Origin: an uncultured Prevotellaceae bacterium
GTDB lineage: Bacteria > Bacteroidota > Bacteroidia > Bacteroidales > Bacteroidaceae
DNA: 64,000 nt
Direction of reading: 5' to 3'
Assembly: GCA_946407895.1 (NCBI GenBank)
Contig: CAMJQA010000008.1
Location: 1-64,000 of the forward strand
Position numbers and translations under genes: made by a program. This document shows, in pieces, positions 8,573 to 17,983 of the stretch (its first letter is position 1; every line of letters starts with the position of its first letter). A model generated the notes under the pieces. It had not been told where the DNA came from. It ran no database searches and saw only the letters and a list, made by a program, of their open reading frames with translations.

Positions 8573-10033
8573 TTAGGAGTTAAGGGGTTTCAGTCCCATC
8601 TCGGCCGCCTTCTGCAGCATATACTGGCGTGCAGCCTCGTGCTCGTTGGGGATGACGCTGTCCCAGATGGCGTCCTTTACGGCCTGCTTCAATATGCCTA
8701 TCTGGCGGCAGGGGGGCAGGCCCAGCGTCTCCATGATTTCCTCGCCCGTAACGGGATTGGTCCAGGTGCGGTAGTTGTCGCGTGCCTGCAGGTCGGACAG
8801 CTTCTCGCGTACCATGCGGAAGTTCTCCAGGAACTGGCGCTTGCGCTGCTGGTTCTTGCTGGTTATGTCGGCCTCGCAGAGCATCATCAGGTCATCGATA
8901 TCCTCCCCGGCCTCGAAGAGCAGGCGCCGAACGGCGGAGTCGGTAACCTCGTCGTCGGCTATCACAATGGGCCGCATGTGCAGGTCCACCAGCTTTTCTA
9001 CGTAGGCCATACGTTCGTCCAGCGGCAGTTTCATGCGTCGAAACAGCGGGGCCACCATCTTGCGCCCCACGTAGTTATGGTTATGGAAGGTCCAGCCGGC
9101 CTGGTTCTCCCATCGCTTCGTGCGCGGCTTGCCAATGTCGTGGAGCAGGGCAGCCCACCGGAGCCACAGGCGCTTTTCGTCGTCTATCTCCATGCCGGCC
9201 TGGGTTCGGGCCACATTGTCCAGTACTTCCAGGGTGTGGTAGAAGTTGTCCTTGTGGCCTCTGCCCTGGCGTACCTCCACTCCCTCCAGGGCCGCAATCT
9301 CGGGCAGTATCAGGTTGAGCAGGCCGCAACGCTGCATCTCGATGAAGCCAATGCTTGGGATGGGGCTGAGCATAATCTTGTTTAGCTCGTCGCTGATGCG
9401 CTCGCGGGAGATTATCTTTATGCGTTCGGCGTTACGGGCAAGTGCCTCCTGCGTAGCGTCCTCAATCTGGAACCTGAGTTGCGTGGCAAAGCGTATGCAG
9501 CGCATCATCCGCAGTGGGTCGTCGCTGAAGGTGACGTCGGGGTCGAGGGGCGTGGCAATGATGCCGTCCTCGAGGTCCAGAAGGCCGTTGAAGCGGTCGA
9601 TGAGTTCGCCGTAGCGCGACTGGTTCAGGCATACGGCCAGGGCATTGATAGTGAAGTCGCGGCGGTCCAGGTCGTCCTCCAGCGTGCCGTCCTCGACGAT
9701 GGGTTTGCGGCTGTCGTGGCTATAGCTCTCGCGCCGGGCCCCTACGAACTCCACCTCGGTGCCGTCGTATTTCAGTTGCGCCGTACCGAAGTTGCGGAAC
9801 ACGCTCAGGTGAGCCCGCCCTCCAAGCCGTTTCTTCATGGCCTCGGCCACACAGATTCCGGAGCCAACAACAACGCAGTCGATATCCTTCGAGGGGCGTT
9901 CGAGGTACAGATCGCGTACGTATCCGCCCACGACAAAGCACTCAACGCCCAGCTCGTCAGCCGTTTTGCCTATCTCGTGGAATACCGGCGCAGCCAGCAG
10001 TTCTTTCATCTCTTCCTGCGTAATGCTTCTCAT
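8573..10033 (-). CDS. cca: CCA tRNA nucleotidyltransferase with HD domain
   Basis: This enzyme adds or repairs the 3' CCA end of tRNA. The N-terminal nucleotidyltransferase domain has FVVGGYVRDLYL and the metal-binding DIDCVVVG, followed by RRDFTINALAV and the RRESYS stretch of class II enzymes; residues about 265-400 hold an HD domain (LLHDIGKP). The 486-residue length suits the HD-containing Bacteroidetes type. Stop and start spacing to the HAD gene is two bases, and a lipoprotein gene lies just upstream. Confidence 0.93.
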   Translation of the reverse strand: MRSITQEEMKELLAAPVFHEIGKTADELGVECFVVGGYVRDLYLERPSKDIDCVVVGSGICVAEAMKKRLGGRAHLSVFRNFGTAQLKYDGTEVEFVGARRESYSHDSRKPIVEDGTLEDDLDRRDFTINALAVCLNQSRYGELIDRFNGLLDLEDGIIATPLDPDVTFSDDPLRMMRCIRFATQLRFQIEDATQEALARNAERIKIISRERISDELNKIMLSPIPSIGFIEMQRCGLLNLILPEIAALEGVEVRQGRGHKDNFYHTLEVLDNVARTQAGMEIDDEKRLWLRWAALLHDIGKPRTKRWENQAGWTFHNHNYVGRKMVAPLFRRMKLPLDERMAYVEKLVDLHMRPIVIADDEVTDSAVRRLLFEAGEDIDDLMMLCEADITSKNQQRKRQFLENFRMVREKLSDLQARDNYRTWTNPVTGEEIMETLGLPPCRQIGILKQAVKDAIWDSVIPNEHEAARQYMLQKAAEMGLKPLNS

Positions 10034-10075
10034 CTCACAACTCTAAACTAAGGACTGTGCACTATACACCATGGG

Positions 10076-10411
10076 CTATTTCTTCATGTCTTCCTGCAAC
10101 TTGCGCTCGTAGAACTTTACTTTCATATTCAGCCTTTCCCATTCCGGGCCCTCGGCGTGCTTCAGACTGTCGGCAGCGGCGGCCATCTCTATGCTGTCGA
10201 GCAGGAGTATGGCCTGGCGGCGTGCCTCCAGGGCCGTAGGGTGCTGGCGGCGCATGGACAGAATGCTGTCCCTGGCCTCGGCGAAATGCTGATGTTTCAG
10301 GGCGAAACGTGCATCGCCCAACATACGCATGGCTTTCTGTTCTTCTTTGTTCCCCGAGCAAGCCATCAGGCTCAGCAGAAGCAGGGGAAGCAGAATCTTA
10401 CTCTTCATCAT
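10076..10411 (-). CDS. Small lipoprotein of unknown function
   Basis: A 111-residue protein with a lipoprotein signal peptide (LLLLSLMAC, lipidation Cys18) and a mature part that is helical and charged, with heptad-like spacing (ARFALKHQHFAEARDSILSM). That may form a helical hairpin or TPR-like pair. It lies between rseP and cca in a same-strand run and is probably co-transcribed. I do not recognise a named family. Confidence 0.75.
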   Translation of the reverse strand: MMKSKILLPLLLLSLMACSGNKEEQKAMRMLGDARFALKHQHFAEARDSILSMRRQHPTALEARRQAILLLDSIEMAAAADSLKHAEGPEWERLNMKVKFYERKLQEDMKK

Positions 10412-10456
10412 ATCTCTTAGTGGAATTAATAATTGTCTTCGATAGGGTAGCCGGGC

Positions 10457-11878
10457 TTAGAATCCGAACAGGGGGAGTATGAAGTTCCTGATGTCGTTGC
10501 TGAAAGCCAGGAGCATGAGCGCGCACAGAATGAACAGGCCCACGCGCTCGGCCCACTCCATGAAGCGGTCGCTGGGCTGGTGTCCCGTTACAGCCTCGTA
10601 GAGCAGAATGGCTATGTGACCGCCGTCCAGGCCGGGTATGGGCAGGATGTTCATGACAGCCAGGATGATGCTGATGAGGGCCGTGAGCATCCAGAACTGA
10701 TACCAGTCCCAAGTTGCCGGGAAAATATTGCCGATGGTAATGAACGAGCCTACTGACTTTGCTCCGTCGGCGCTGGCTACATATTTCATGTCGTTGACGT
10801 ATCCGCTCAGTGTCTTCCATCCCATCTTAAGTCCGGCTGGTATGCAGGTCAGCAGGTTGTAGTTAAGATGCTCCACCTTGTACTGCGATACAGGCGACTG
10901 CTTGACAATGCCCAGCATGTAGTTCTCGTCAAGCTCCAGGCTGACCGTATCCCTGCGGCTTCCGTCGGCTGCGGCAAAGACCACGTTCAGGTGGCGCATG
11001 CGCAGGCTGTCGGCATGTGAGCAGTTGGGCATGCTCAGCACATCGGCACGCCGCACCATCAGGCTGTCGAAATCGGTCCAAGTCTCGATGGCGGAACCTT
11101 CAATGGCCAGCAGGCGGTCGCCCTTCTGTGCTCCGGCGCGGCCCATAGCTCCATCCGGGACAACCGAGTCGATGACGGCTGGTGCATACATGCTTAGGAA
11201 AGGCGGGTTCTCCTGTATGATGGACAGCATGTTCAACTTTTCGGGCAACTGAATGTCTACCTCCTGCCCGTTGCGCAGCACGGTTACTGTACGGGCGTTG
11301 GAGAGCGAACGATAAACGTTGCCTGCCGCCCATTCGCTGATGGCATGACCGTCGGTTGCCACGGGAATGTCGCCGTTGCGGAAACCCAACTGCTGGGCAT
11401 GCTCGTTGAACTGGAATCCCTTCTCGATACTTGTCATGGGCAAAGAGTCGCGCCCCCAGGTGAACATCACAGCACTATAGATGAACCAGGCCGTGAGCAG
11501 GTTCATCAGTACGCCGCCAAACATGATGAAGAAGCGTTTCCACACCTTCTGCGAACGGAACTCATCGGCCTTGGCCGGCTGCTTCATCTGCTCGGTGTCC
11601 ATGCTCTCGTCTATCATTCCGGCAATCTTTACGTAACCGCCCAGGGGTACCCAGCCTATGCCGTACTCCGTTTCGTTCTTCGAGAAGTAGGGGAACAGGC
11701 GGGTAAACCACTTGTCGCGCGTGCTGAACAGGTGGAAATAGGGGTTAAAGAACATATAGAACTTCTCCACCTTGACGCGGAAAAGCTTTGAGAATCCAAA
11801 GTGTCCTCCCTCGTGCAATACGACCAGGAGGCTAAGGCAGCATAGCAGCTGCAGGGCTTTTATTAGTACAATACTCAT
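10457..11878 (-). CDS. rseP: RseP-type site-2 intramembrane metalloprotease
   Basis: A 473-residue inner-membrane protease that cuts anti-sigma factors or other membrane substrates. The zinc motif HEGGH is at residues 22-26 in the first membrane helix, in place of the more usual HExxH spelling HEFGH, and the third ligand motif NILPIPGLDGGH is near residue 405. A PDZ-type region (GAMGRAGAQKGDRLLAIEG) sits in the periplasmic loop. It follows dxr with about 110 nt between them, a pairing common in Bacteroidetes and beyond. Confidence 0.93.
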   Translation of the reverse strand: MSIVLIKALQLLCCLSLLVVLHEGGHFGFSKLFRVKVEKFYMFFNPYFHLFSTRDKWFTRLFPYFSKNETEYGIGWVPLGGYVKIAGMIDESMDTEQMKQPAKADEFRSQKVWKRFFIMFGGVLMNLLTAWFIYSAVMFTWGRDSLPMTSIEKGFQFNEHAQQLGFRNGDIPVATDGHAISEWAAGNVYRSLSNARTVTVLRNGQEVDIQLPEKLNMLSIIQENPPFLSMYAPAVIDSVVPDGAMGRAGAQKGDRLLAIEGSAIETWTDFDSLMVRRADVLSMPNCSHADSLRMRHLNVVFAAADGSRRDTVSLELDENYMLGIVKQSPVSQYKVEHLNYNLLTCIPAGLKMGWKTLSGYVNDMKYVASADGAKSVGSFITIGNIFPATWDWYQFWMLTALISIILAVMNILPIPGLDGGHIAILLYEAVTGHQPSDRFMEWAERVGLFILCALMLLAFSNDIRNFILPLFGF

Positions 11879-11992
11879 TATGTTAAGAGGTTCAATGGTT
11901 CATATTTTAAATGTTCAAATGCTTTGGCTTTGCCCGACTCCTTTCCCTGCTCGGTTCAAGTAAGCTTGACTGGCGCCCGTCGCTCAGGGAGT

Positions 11993-13183
11993 TCAGAGGT
12001 GAAGCAACTGGGTGGCTACGCGGCGGGCCTGGGCATCACATTCCAGATAGTCCTCGAGGCTGGGCGCCTGGATGTGCTCAACCTGCTGCAAGGTCTGCTC
12101 GATGACCTCGGCCATCTGGAGGAAGGCGCACTGCCCGCGGCGGAAGGCCAGGTTGACTATTTCGTTGGCTGCATTCACCACACAGGCTGCATTGCCGCCC
12201 ATTCGGATAGCCTCGTAGGCCATCTGCAGGCAGCGGAACTTATCCAGGTCGGGGCGTTCGAAGGTGAGGTCCTTCATCTGCCACCAGTCAATACGGGGGA
12301 AGTCGCTGGGCAACCGTTCGGGGAAGGAGAGAGCCAGCTGGATAGGCACGCGCATGTCGGGCATGCCCAGTTGAGCCTTGACGGCTCCGTCCTGGAACTC
12401 CACGGCGCTGTGAATGATGCTTTGCGGGTGTACCACCACCTGAATCTGCTGGGGAGTTACGTCAAAGAGCCAGCGGGCTTCGATTACCTCGAACCCCTTG
12501 TTCATCATGCTGGCGCTGTCGATGGTTATCTTGGCTCCCATATCCCAATTGGGATGCTTCAGGGCCATTGCAGGCGTAACGGTGCGCAATTGTTCATGGC
12601 TGAAGGTGCGGAAGGGACCTCCGCTGGCCGTCAGGATGATTTTCTCAATGGAGCTGCATTCGCCCATCAGGCTTTGGAAGATTGCGCTGTGCTCGCTGTC
12701 AACGGGCAGTATGGGCACGCCGTTCTCCATGCAAAGGCGGGTAACCAGTTCGCCTGCTACGACAAGTGTTTCCTTGTTGGCCAGGGCAATGGGCTTGTGA
12801 GCCTGGATGGCACTTATGGTCGGGCGCAGGCCGGAGAAGCCCACCAGGGCCGTAAGCACGATGTCAACAGGCTCCATCTGCACGACCTGGCACAAAGCAT
12901 CGGCTCCTGCATAGACCTGAATAGGCTCGTTGGCAAGCGCCTCGGAGACGTAGTCGTAACGGCTTTCGTCGGCAATAACTACGCAGGCTGGCTGGAACTT
13001 GCGGGCCTGAGCGATGAGCAGGTCGGCCTGGGTGTTGGCAGTCAGTACGTATGCCTCAAAGAGGTCGGCATGCTCCTCTATGACCTGAAGCGTTTGAGTG
13101 CCAATGCTGCCGGTAGAACCCAGGATGCAAATCCTTTTCCTCTGCTTCCCGCTCTTTTTGCTGTTCTTTGTTTTATTCGTCAT
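11993..13183 (-). CDS. dxr: 1-deoxy-D-xylulose 5-phosphate reductoisomerase
   Basis: Dxr converts DXP to 2-C-methyl-D-erythritol 4-phosphate with NADPH, the committed step of the MEP isoprenoid pathway. Visible are the NADPH-binding GSTGSIGTQTL, ALANKETLVVAGE, and the metal and substrate motifs PVDSEHSAIFQ, TASGGPFR and NWDMGAKITIDSASMMNKG. At 396 residues it is of normal length with a lysine-rich N-terminal extension. ispF, another MEP gene, is at 18558-19040. rimM lies 21 nt upstream, rseP downstream. Confidence 0.96.
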   Translation of the reverse strand: MTNKTKNSKKSGKQRKRICILGSTGSIGTQTLQVIEEHADLFEAYVLTANTQADLLIAQARKFQPACVVIADESRYDYVSEALANEPIQVYAGADALCQVVQMEPVDIVLTALVGFSGLRPTISAIQAHKPIALANKETLVVAGELVTRLCMENGVPILPVDSEHSAIFQSLMGECSSIEKIILTASGGPFRTFSHEQLRTVTPAMALKHPNWDMGAKITIDSASMMNKGFEVIEARWLFDVTPQQIQVVVHPQSIIHSAVEFQDGAVKAQLGMPDMRVPIQLALSFPERLPSDFPRIDWWQMKDLTFERPDLDKFRCLQMAYEAIRMGGNAACVVNAANEIVNLAFRRGQCAFLQMAEVIEQTLQQVEHIQAPSLEDYLECDAQARRVATQLLHL

Positions 13184-13204
13184 TCTTTTCTTGCTATTGT
13201 GCTA

Positions 13205-13714
13205 TTATAATTCCAGCAGACCTTCGGGCAGACTCATTGAGAGCACCCTGCCCTGGTGGTCAATACTGCAGATGAACTCTTCGGCAGCCGGAATCAGGTG
13301 TTCGCCTACATGAAGCAGTATGTTGGCCGTGCTGTCGTCAACGTAGTCTATGGTCCCCAGCTCGCCATTCTCCTTGGTAACTACCTTGAAGCCCGTAAAG
13401 TACTTCCAGGTGTAGGGCTCGTCCTCGCTGCGGTCAGGAGTCAGGGCATGAGGGAAGTAAACATCGGCACCGCACAGCTCGCGGGCGGCATTGGCCGTAT
13501 CGTAATCCTGAAACTTAATCAGGGCTGTGGTGTCGGAGCGAAAGCGATATTCCTCCATGAAGAAAGGCACCAGGATGCCGTCAATCCGCAGTATCAGATA
13601 CTCTGCTTCCGCCCGGTCCCAGACGTCGTCTGTGAAGGTGAGGGACACTTCTCCCCGAATTCCATGGATATGACTTATCCTTCCAATCTTATATACCTTG
13701 TCTTCTGCTATCAT
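13205..13714 (-). CDS. rimM: 16S rRNA processing protein RimM
   Basis: RimM assists assembly of the 30S head. The 169-residue protein starts MIAEDKVYKIGRI and contains the N-terminal barrel (RGEVSLTF) and the C-terminal PRC-barrel (IDYVDDSTANILLHV, IPAAEEFI). A longer open frame extends upstream to 13936, but that part is a shadow of murA and has arginine/proline-rich composition; the ATG at 13714 overlaps the murA stop as ATGA, which decides the start and indicates coupling. Confidence 0.93.
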   Translation of the reverse strand: MIAEDKVYKIGRISHIHGIRGEVSLTFTDDVWDRAEAEYLILRIDGILVPFFMEEYRFRSDTTALIKFQDYDTANAARELCGADVYFPHALTPDRSEDEPYTWKYFTGFKVVTKENGELGTIDYVDDSTANILLHVGEHLIPAAEEFICSIDHQGRVLSMSLPEGLLEL

Positions 13715-15018
13715 TCTATTCTGCTTATTCTTGCTCCCAGGGCATTGAGCCGGCCTTCTATGTTCTGGTATCCTCGGTCGATCTGCCCGATGTTGTCTAT
13801 CTGACTCTTTCCCGTGGCACTCATTGCGGCTATCAGCAGGGCAATACCGGCGCGGATGTCGGGGCTTGTCATTCGCCCGCCGTGCAATTGTCGCTGGTGG
13901 TCGTGTCCGACGACTACTGCGCGGTGCGGGTCGCATAAGATGATTTGCGCGCCCATGTCAATGAGCTTGTCCACGAAGAATAGCCTGCTCTCGAACATCT
14001 TCTGGTGTATGAGCACAGAGCCTTTGGCTTGCGTGCTTACCACCAGGAGGACGCTTAGCAAGTCGGGTGTAAGACCCGGCCAGGGCGCATCGGCTATGGT
14101 CATGAAAGAGCCGTCGAGGAAAGTCTCTATCTCATAATGCTCCTGGCGGGGCACTACGATATCGTCTCCGTCGCGCTCAACCTGGATGCCCAGGCGGCGG
14201 AAGGTGGCCGGGATGATGCCCAGCTGGTCGTAGCTGACGTCTTTTATGCGTATGCCGTTGCCCACCATTGCGGCCATACCGATGAAGGAGCCGACCTCGA
14301 TCATGTCGGGCAGGATGGTATGCTCCGTGCCATGAAGCGAGGCAACGCCTTCGATGGTGAGCAGGTTGCTGCCTATGCCCTGAATGCGTGCGCCCATCCG
14401 GTTGAGCATGCGGCAGAGTTGCTGTACGTATGGTTCGCAGGCTGCGTTGTAGATCGTAGTGGTGCCCTTGGCCAGGACGGCGGCCATAACGATGTTTGCC
14501 GTGCCTGTTACCGAGGCTTCATCAAGGAGCATGTAGGTGCCTTTCAGCCTTTCTGCCTTGATGGTGAACAGCCCATTCTGGGCGTCATAGGCAAATTGTC
14601 CGCCCAGGGCCTGGATGCCCATGAAGTGCGTGTCGAGCCTTCGGCGCCCTATCTGGTCACCGCCCGGGCGTGCCACAACGGCTTTGCCGAAGCGTGCCAA
14701 CAGGGGACCCACCAGCATTACGCTTCCGCGCAGGCTGCTGCAGCGTTGCATGAATGCTTCGCTGTTCAGGAAACTGGTGTTCAGGCTATTGGCCTGGAAG
14801 GTGTAGCTGCCCGCCCCTTGCCTGGCTACGCTTACCCCTATATCCTCCAGCAAGCGTATTTGATTGTTTACATCGGCTATGTCGGGGATGTTGTGTATGC
14901 AGACTGGCTCGTTAGTGAGTAGGGTGGCACAGAGCACTTGCAAGGCCTCGTTCTTGGCGCCTTGTGGGACGATAGTCCCTGATAGGGGGTGTCCGCCTTC
15001 GATGATAAATGAAGCCAT
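13711..15018 (-). CDS. murA: UDP-N-acetylglucosamine 1-carboxyvinyltransferase with Asp in the fosfomycin site
   Basis: MurA transfers enolpyruvate from PEP to UDP-GlcNAc, the first committed step of peptidoglycan synthesis. The 435 residues include PQGAKNEAL (Lys22, Asn23) and RPGGDQIGRRRLDTH. In Escherichia coli the loop reads GGC with Cys115 as the residue alkylated by fosfomycin; here the same position is Asp121 (codon GAC at 14656-14658). Enzymes with Asp there, known from Mycobacterium, Chlamydia and Borrelia, stay active and resist fosfomycin. The gene overlaps rimM (ATGA) and follows the DUF4290 gene by 20 nt. Confidence 0.96.
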   Translation of the reverse strand: MASFIIEGGHPLSGTIVPQGAKNEALQVLCATLLTNEPVCIHNIPDIADVNNQIRLLEDIGVSVARQGAGSYTFQANSLNTSFLNSEAFMQRCSSLRGSVMLVGPLLARFGKAVVARPGGDQIGRRRLDTHFMGIQALGGQFAYDAQNGLFTIKAERLKGTYMLLDEASVTGTANIVMAAVLAKGTTTIYNAACEPYVQQLCRMLNRMGARIQGIGSNLLTIEGVASLHGTEHTILPDMIEVGSFIGMAAMVGNGIRIKDVSYDQLGIIPATFRRLGIQVERDGDDIVVPRQEHYEIETFLDGSFMTIADAPWPGLTPDLLSVLLVVSTQAKGSVLIHQKMFESRLFFVDKLIDMGAQIILCDPHRAVVVGHDHQRQLHGGRMTSPDIRAGIALLIAAMSATGKSQIDNIGQIDRGYQNIEGRLNALGARISRIE

Positions 15019-15038
15019 TCCTCGTTTCCTTCTTCAGA

Positions 15039-15635
15039 TTATTTCTTTTTCTTGCGCTTGCTGTTTCCTGTGAGCTGCTGAACGGAAGGCACTCCGACGG
15101 GTGCAAAGCGGAAGTTGTCCAGGTCGAGGCTGAGCTCGCCTCGGGTGTAGCGCTCAATGTCCTGAGCCACCAATTCTTCATCCATAGAGTCGCGGTTCCA
15201 TACGAACAGGTTCTGCTTCATTTGGTTGGCCGTCATCTGTACCAAGGCTTCGCGCTCTGGTCCTTCGGGCAGGGATTGGGCATATTTCAGCGCGCTTTCC
15301 ACCAGCGAGCCATAGTGCTTGCGCATAATTTTCTTCATCGGATAGTGCAGGGGGGCGGGATGCGCCAGCACCTCCTCCTCGGTAACTATTTCCACAGGGT
15401 AGTCAATGTCGAGCCTGTAGCGCGAGATGCGGGCCAGGTGGTTCCACAGCTTGTGCTGATAGTCAGGCTGTCCGGCCTGCTCAGGCTGTATTCTCGACAT
15501 TACGGTAACTATAGCGTTGGCGCACACCTGGCGCTGCTGCCGGTCGGGCAGGGTGATTGCCAGTTCCACCATGTCTTGTACGCCGCGCCCGTATTCGGGC
15601 ATAATCAGTTTCTCTTTTTGAGTGTTATATTGCAT
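15039..15635 (-). CDS. DUF4290-family protein
   Basis: A 198-residue, mostly helical cytoplasmic protein that I place in DUF4290, a family largely confined to Bacteroidetes. Recognisable stretches are MPEYGRGVQDMVELA and DYQHKLWNHLARISRYRLDI; the tail is lysine-rich. Function is not known. It lies between tsaB (two bases before it) and murA (20 nt after it), a position conserved in related genomes as far as I recall, which hints at a link to growth or envelope synthesis without proving one. Confidence 0.8.
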   Translation of the reverse strand: MQYNTQKEKLIMPEYGRGVQDMVELAITLPDRQQRQVCANAIVTVMSRIQPEQAGQPDYQHKLWNHLARISRYRLDIDYPVEIVTEEEVLAHPAPLHYPMKKIMRKHYGSLVESALKYAQSLPEGPEREALVQMTANQMKQNLFVWNRDSMDEELVAQDIERYTRGELSLDLDNFRFAPVGVPSVQQLTGNSKRKKKK

Positions 15636-15637
15636 AT

Positions 15638-16330
15638 TTAAATAAGGTTTTTAGACTTTGTTGCGATAAATTCCTTGAGGTAGAAGGGTTCAAAGTAAGC
15701 TACGTCCTGAAACTCCTGGCGAGCCATAGCCTGTTCGGCCAGCGGCAGCATGTATTTGGCCAGTGGGTTGATGTCGTTGATGAACAGGGCGTTGGGATGG
15801 CTGATGACTTCCCTGCACTTTGCCGCGCCGTTGCCGAAGAAGCATACGGGCCCCTGTTCGAGCCAGGGCAGGTAGGTGTCGGCATTCACTATATCGGGCT
15901 GCACGGCCCGCTTTTCCCTCAGGGCTCGGTCGTACACGGCTGCATACACCTCCATTCGCCGGGCGTCTATCATGGGCACGAGCAGGGCGTCCTGGGGAAT
16001 CTCTTCGTGATAGAGCAGGACGGGCACGCACAGCACCTTCAGCGTAGGCAGGGCTATGAGGGGGACTTGCCGCCCGTAGCACACGCCCTTTGCCATCGAT
16101 ACGCCTATGCGCAGGCCTGTGTAGCTGCCCGGCCCCTGGCTCACGGCCACTCCGTCGAGCGGGATGGCATGGCTCTCGGCAAACGACAGGGCTTCGTCGA
16201 CGAACACGCCGCACGAAACGGCATGGCTCGGGCCCTCCATGTCTTCCTTGTGAAATAGGAGCGCACCGTCCTCGCTGAGGGCTACAGAGCACACTCTTGT
16301 ACTGGTCTCAATATGTAGTAAACAGGGCAT
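15638..16330 (-). CDS. tsaB: tRNA threonylcarbamoyladenosine biosynthesis protein TsaB
   Basis: TsaB is the ASKHA-fold partner of TsaD needed for t6A at position 37 of ANN-decoding tRNAs. The 230 residues begin with LHIETSTRVCSVALS and contain VAVSQGPGSYTGLRIGVSMAKG, the family signature. Normal length. It is the first gene of the minus-strand run that continues through murA, rimM and dxr, and its start region faces yicC across 165 nt. Confidence 0.94.
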   Translation of the reverse strand: MPCLLHIETSTRVCSVALSEDGALLFHKEDMEGPSHAVSCGVFVDEALSFAESHAIPLDGVAVSQGPGSYTGLRIGVSMAKGVCYGRQVPLIALPTLKVLCVPVLLYHEEIPQDALLVPMIDARRMEVYAAVYDRALREKRAVQPDIVNADTYLPWLEQGPVCFFGNGAAKCREVISHPNALFINDINPLAKYMLPLAEQAMARQEFQDVAYFEPFYLKEFIATKSKNLI

Positions 16331-16495
16331 CTTGCAGATTTAACTCGTAATTTTGCTGCAAAAATACAATTTTTTGCCATTATTTCCGTACTTTTGCAAT
16401 GAAATTGTTGGAATCCATCCTACTTTTTCATGCCAGGGTGCGGCTAAATCGGTTTTTGCTCAGCACTTTTGGCATTCATGTTAAATTGTTTAATT

Positions 16496-17371
16496 ATGAT
16501 TCTATCAATGACCGGATACGGCAAGGCCTCGGCCGAATTCCAAGGAAAGAAGATTACAGCAGAGGTAAAGTCGCTCAACAGCAAGGCCCTTGACATGAGT
16601 GCAAAGATAGCTCTTGTGTACAGGGAGAAGGAGCTGGAGTTGCGCAATATGATAGTACAGGCCCTGGAGCGCGGCAAGGTTGAGTTCAACCTGTGGGTCG
16701 AGCAGGCCGAGGTTGCTAATGCTACGCCCATAAACGGCCCCCTGGTGGAAGCCTACCACCAGCAGATAAAGTCGCTTTGTGCCAAGTATGACATTCCCGA
16801 GCCGGCCGACTGGTGGGGCACGCTGACCCGCATGCCCGACGTCCTGACCCGAGCCGAGGTGCAGGAGGTTGGCGACGAGGAATGGGCTGTGGTGCGCTCG
16901 GTTGTGGAGGAGGCCGTTGGGCAGCTGATTGAGTTCCGCCGCCAGGAGGGCGAGGCCCTGGAACGCAAGTTCACGGAGAAGCTCGACAACATAGCCGCCC
17001 TGCTGCAGAGCATCGAGCCCTTCGAGAAGAGCCGCACCGAGAAGATTCGCCAGCGCATCATGGAGGGGCTGCAGGCCATTCCCGAGGTGGAGTACGACAA
17101 GAACCGCCTGGAGCAGGAGATGATATACTACATCGAGAAGCTGGACATCAACGAGGAGAAGCAGCGGCTGGCCAACCACCTGCAGTACTTCCGCCAGACG
17201 ATGCGCGACGGGCACGGGCAGGGCAAGAAGCTGGGCTTTATCGCCCAGGAGATGGGGCGCGAGATAAACACCACCGGCAGCAAGAGCAACCAGGCCGAGA
17301 TGCAGAACATTGTCGTGCGCATGAAGGACGAGCTGGAGCAGATTAAGGAACAAGTATTAAATGTAATGTAG
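16496..17371 (+). CDS. yicC: YicC-family endoribonuclease
   Basis: YicC-family proteins are now known as endoribonucleases acting on RNA in the cytoplasm. The N-terminal signature MILSMTGYGKA fixes the start at 16496; the frame opens earlier at 16469 but those nine residues do not belong to the family. The C-terminal stretch GKKLGFIAQEMGREINTTGSKSN is the conserved DUF1732 part, shown here only in outline. Length (291) is normal. gmk follows after three bases, then nadD, a common Bacteroidetes block. Confidence 0.92.
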   Translation: MILSMTGYGKASAEFQGKKITAEVKSLNSKALDMSAKIALVYREKELELRNMIVQALERGKVEFNLWVEQAEVANATPINGPLVEAYHQQIKSLCAKYDIPEPADWWGTLTRMPDVLTRAEVQEVGDEEWAVVRSVVEEAVGQLIEFRRQEGEALERKFTEKLDNIAALLQSIEPFEKSRTEKIRQRIMEGLQAIPEVEYDKNRLEQEMIYYIEKLDINEEKQRLANHLQYFRQTMRDGHGQGKKLGFIAQEMGREINTTGSKSNQAEMQNIVVRMKDELEQIKEQVLNVM

Positions 17372-17374
17372 GGA

Positions 17375-17968
17375 ATGGAAGGAGGTCTGTTCATCTTCTC
17401 GGCTCCCAGCGGGAGCGGAAAGAGCACAATCGTACAGTGGCTGATGACGCACCCCGAGCTGCGCCTGGCCTTCAGCATAAGCGCCACGAGCCGTCCTCCG
17501 CGCGGCACGGAACAGGACGGGGTGGAGTACTTCTTCCTCTCGCCCGGGGAATTCCGCCAGAAGATTGAGGCTGGCGACTTCCTGGAGTACGAGGAGGTCT
17601 ACCCCGACCGCTTCTACGGCACCCTGAAGGAGCAGGTGGAGCGTCAGCTTGCGGCCGGGCAGAACGTAGTCTTCGATGTCGATGTCAAGGGCGGGTGCCG
17701 CATAAAGGAGTTCTACGGCCCCAGGGCCCTGAGCATCTTCATCCAGCCGCCTTCGATTGATGAGCTGAGGCGGCGCCTGACGTCCCGCGCTACCGACTCG
17801 CCCGAACAGATTGAGCAGCGCCTGGCGAAGGCGGAGTACGAACTGACCTTTGCCCCGCAGTTCGACACGGTCCTGGTGAACGACGACCTGGATGTGGCCG
17901 AGGCAGAGGCCCTCCGGCTGGTCAGAGACTTCCTTGGCCTACCCGATACTGAACCGGAAACCACCTAA
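17375..17968 (+). CDS. gmk: Guanylate kinase
   Basis: Gmk phosphorylates GMP to GDP with ATP. The 197-residue protein has the P-loop SAPSGSGKST (from residue 9), the GMP-binding SATSRPPRGTEQDGVEYFF and the DVDVKGGCRIK segment. Start ATG lies three bases after the yicC stop. nadD follows in the same reading frame, separated by the TAA stop and 15 nt. Confidence 0.96.
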   Translation: MEGGLFIFSAPSGSGKSTIVQWLMTHPELRLAFSISATSRPPRGTEQDGVEYFFLSPGEFRQKIEAGDFLEYEEVYPDRFYGTLKEQVERQLAAGQNVVFDVDVKGGCRIKEFYGPRALSIFIQPPSIDELRRRLTSRATDSPEQIEQRLAKAEYELTFAPQFDTVLVNDDLDVAEAEALRLVRDFLGLPDTEPETT

Positions 17969-17983
17969 ACCCCGCAGAACAAA

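Noticed and set aside
13715-13936. N-terminal extension of RimM
   Set aside because: The extra 74 residues overlap murA in another frame, are Arg/Pro-rich and unlike RimM; the ATG at 13714 gives the normal length.
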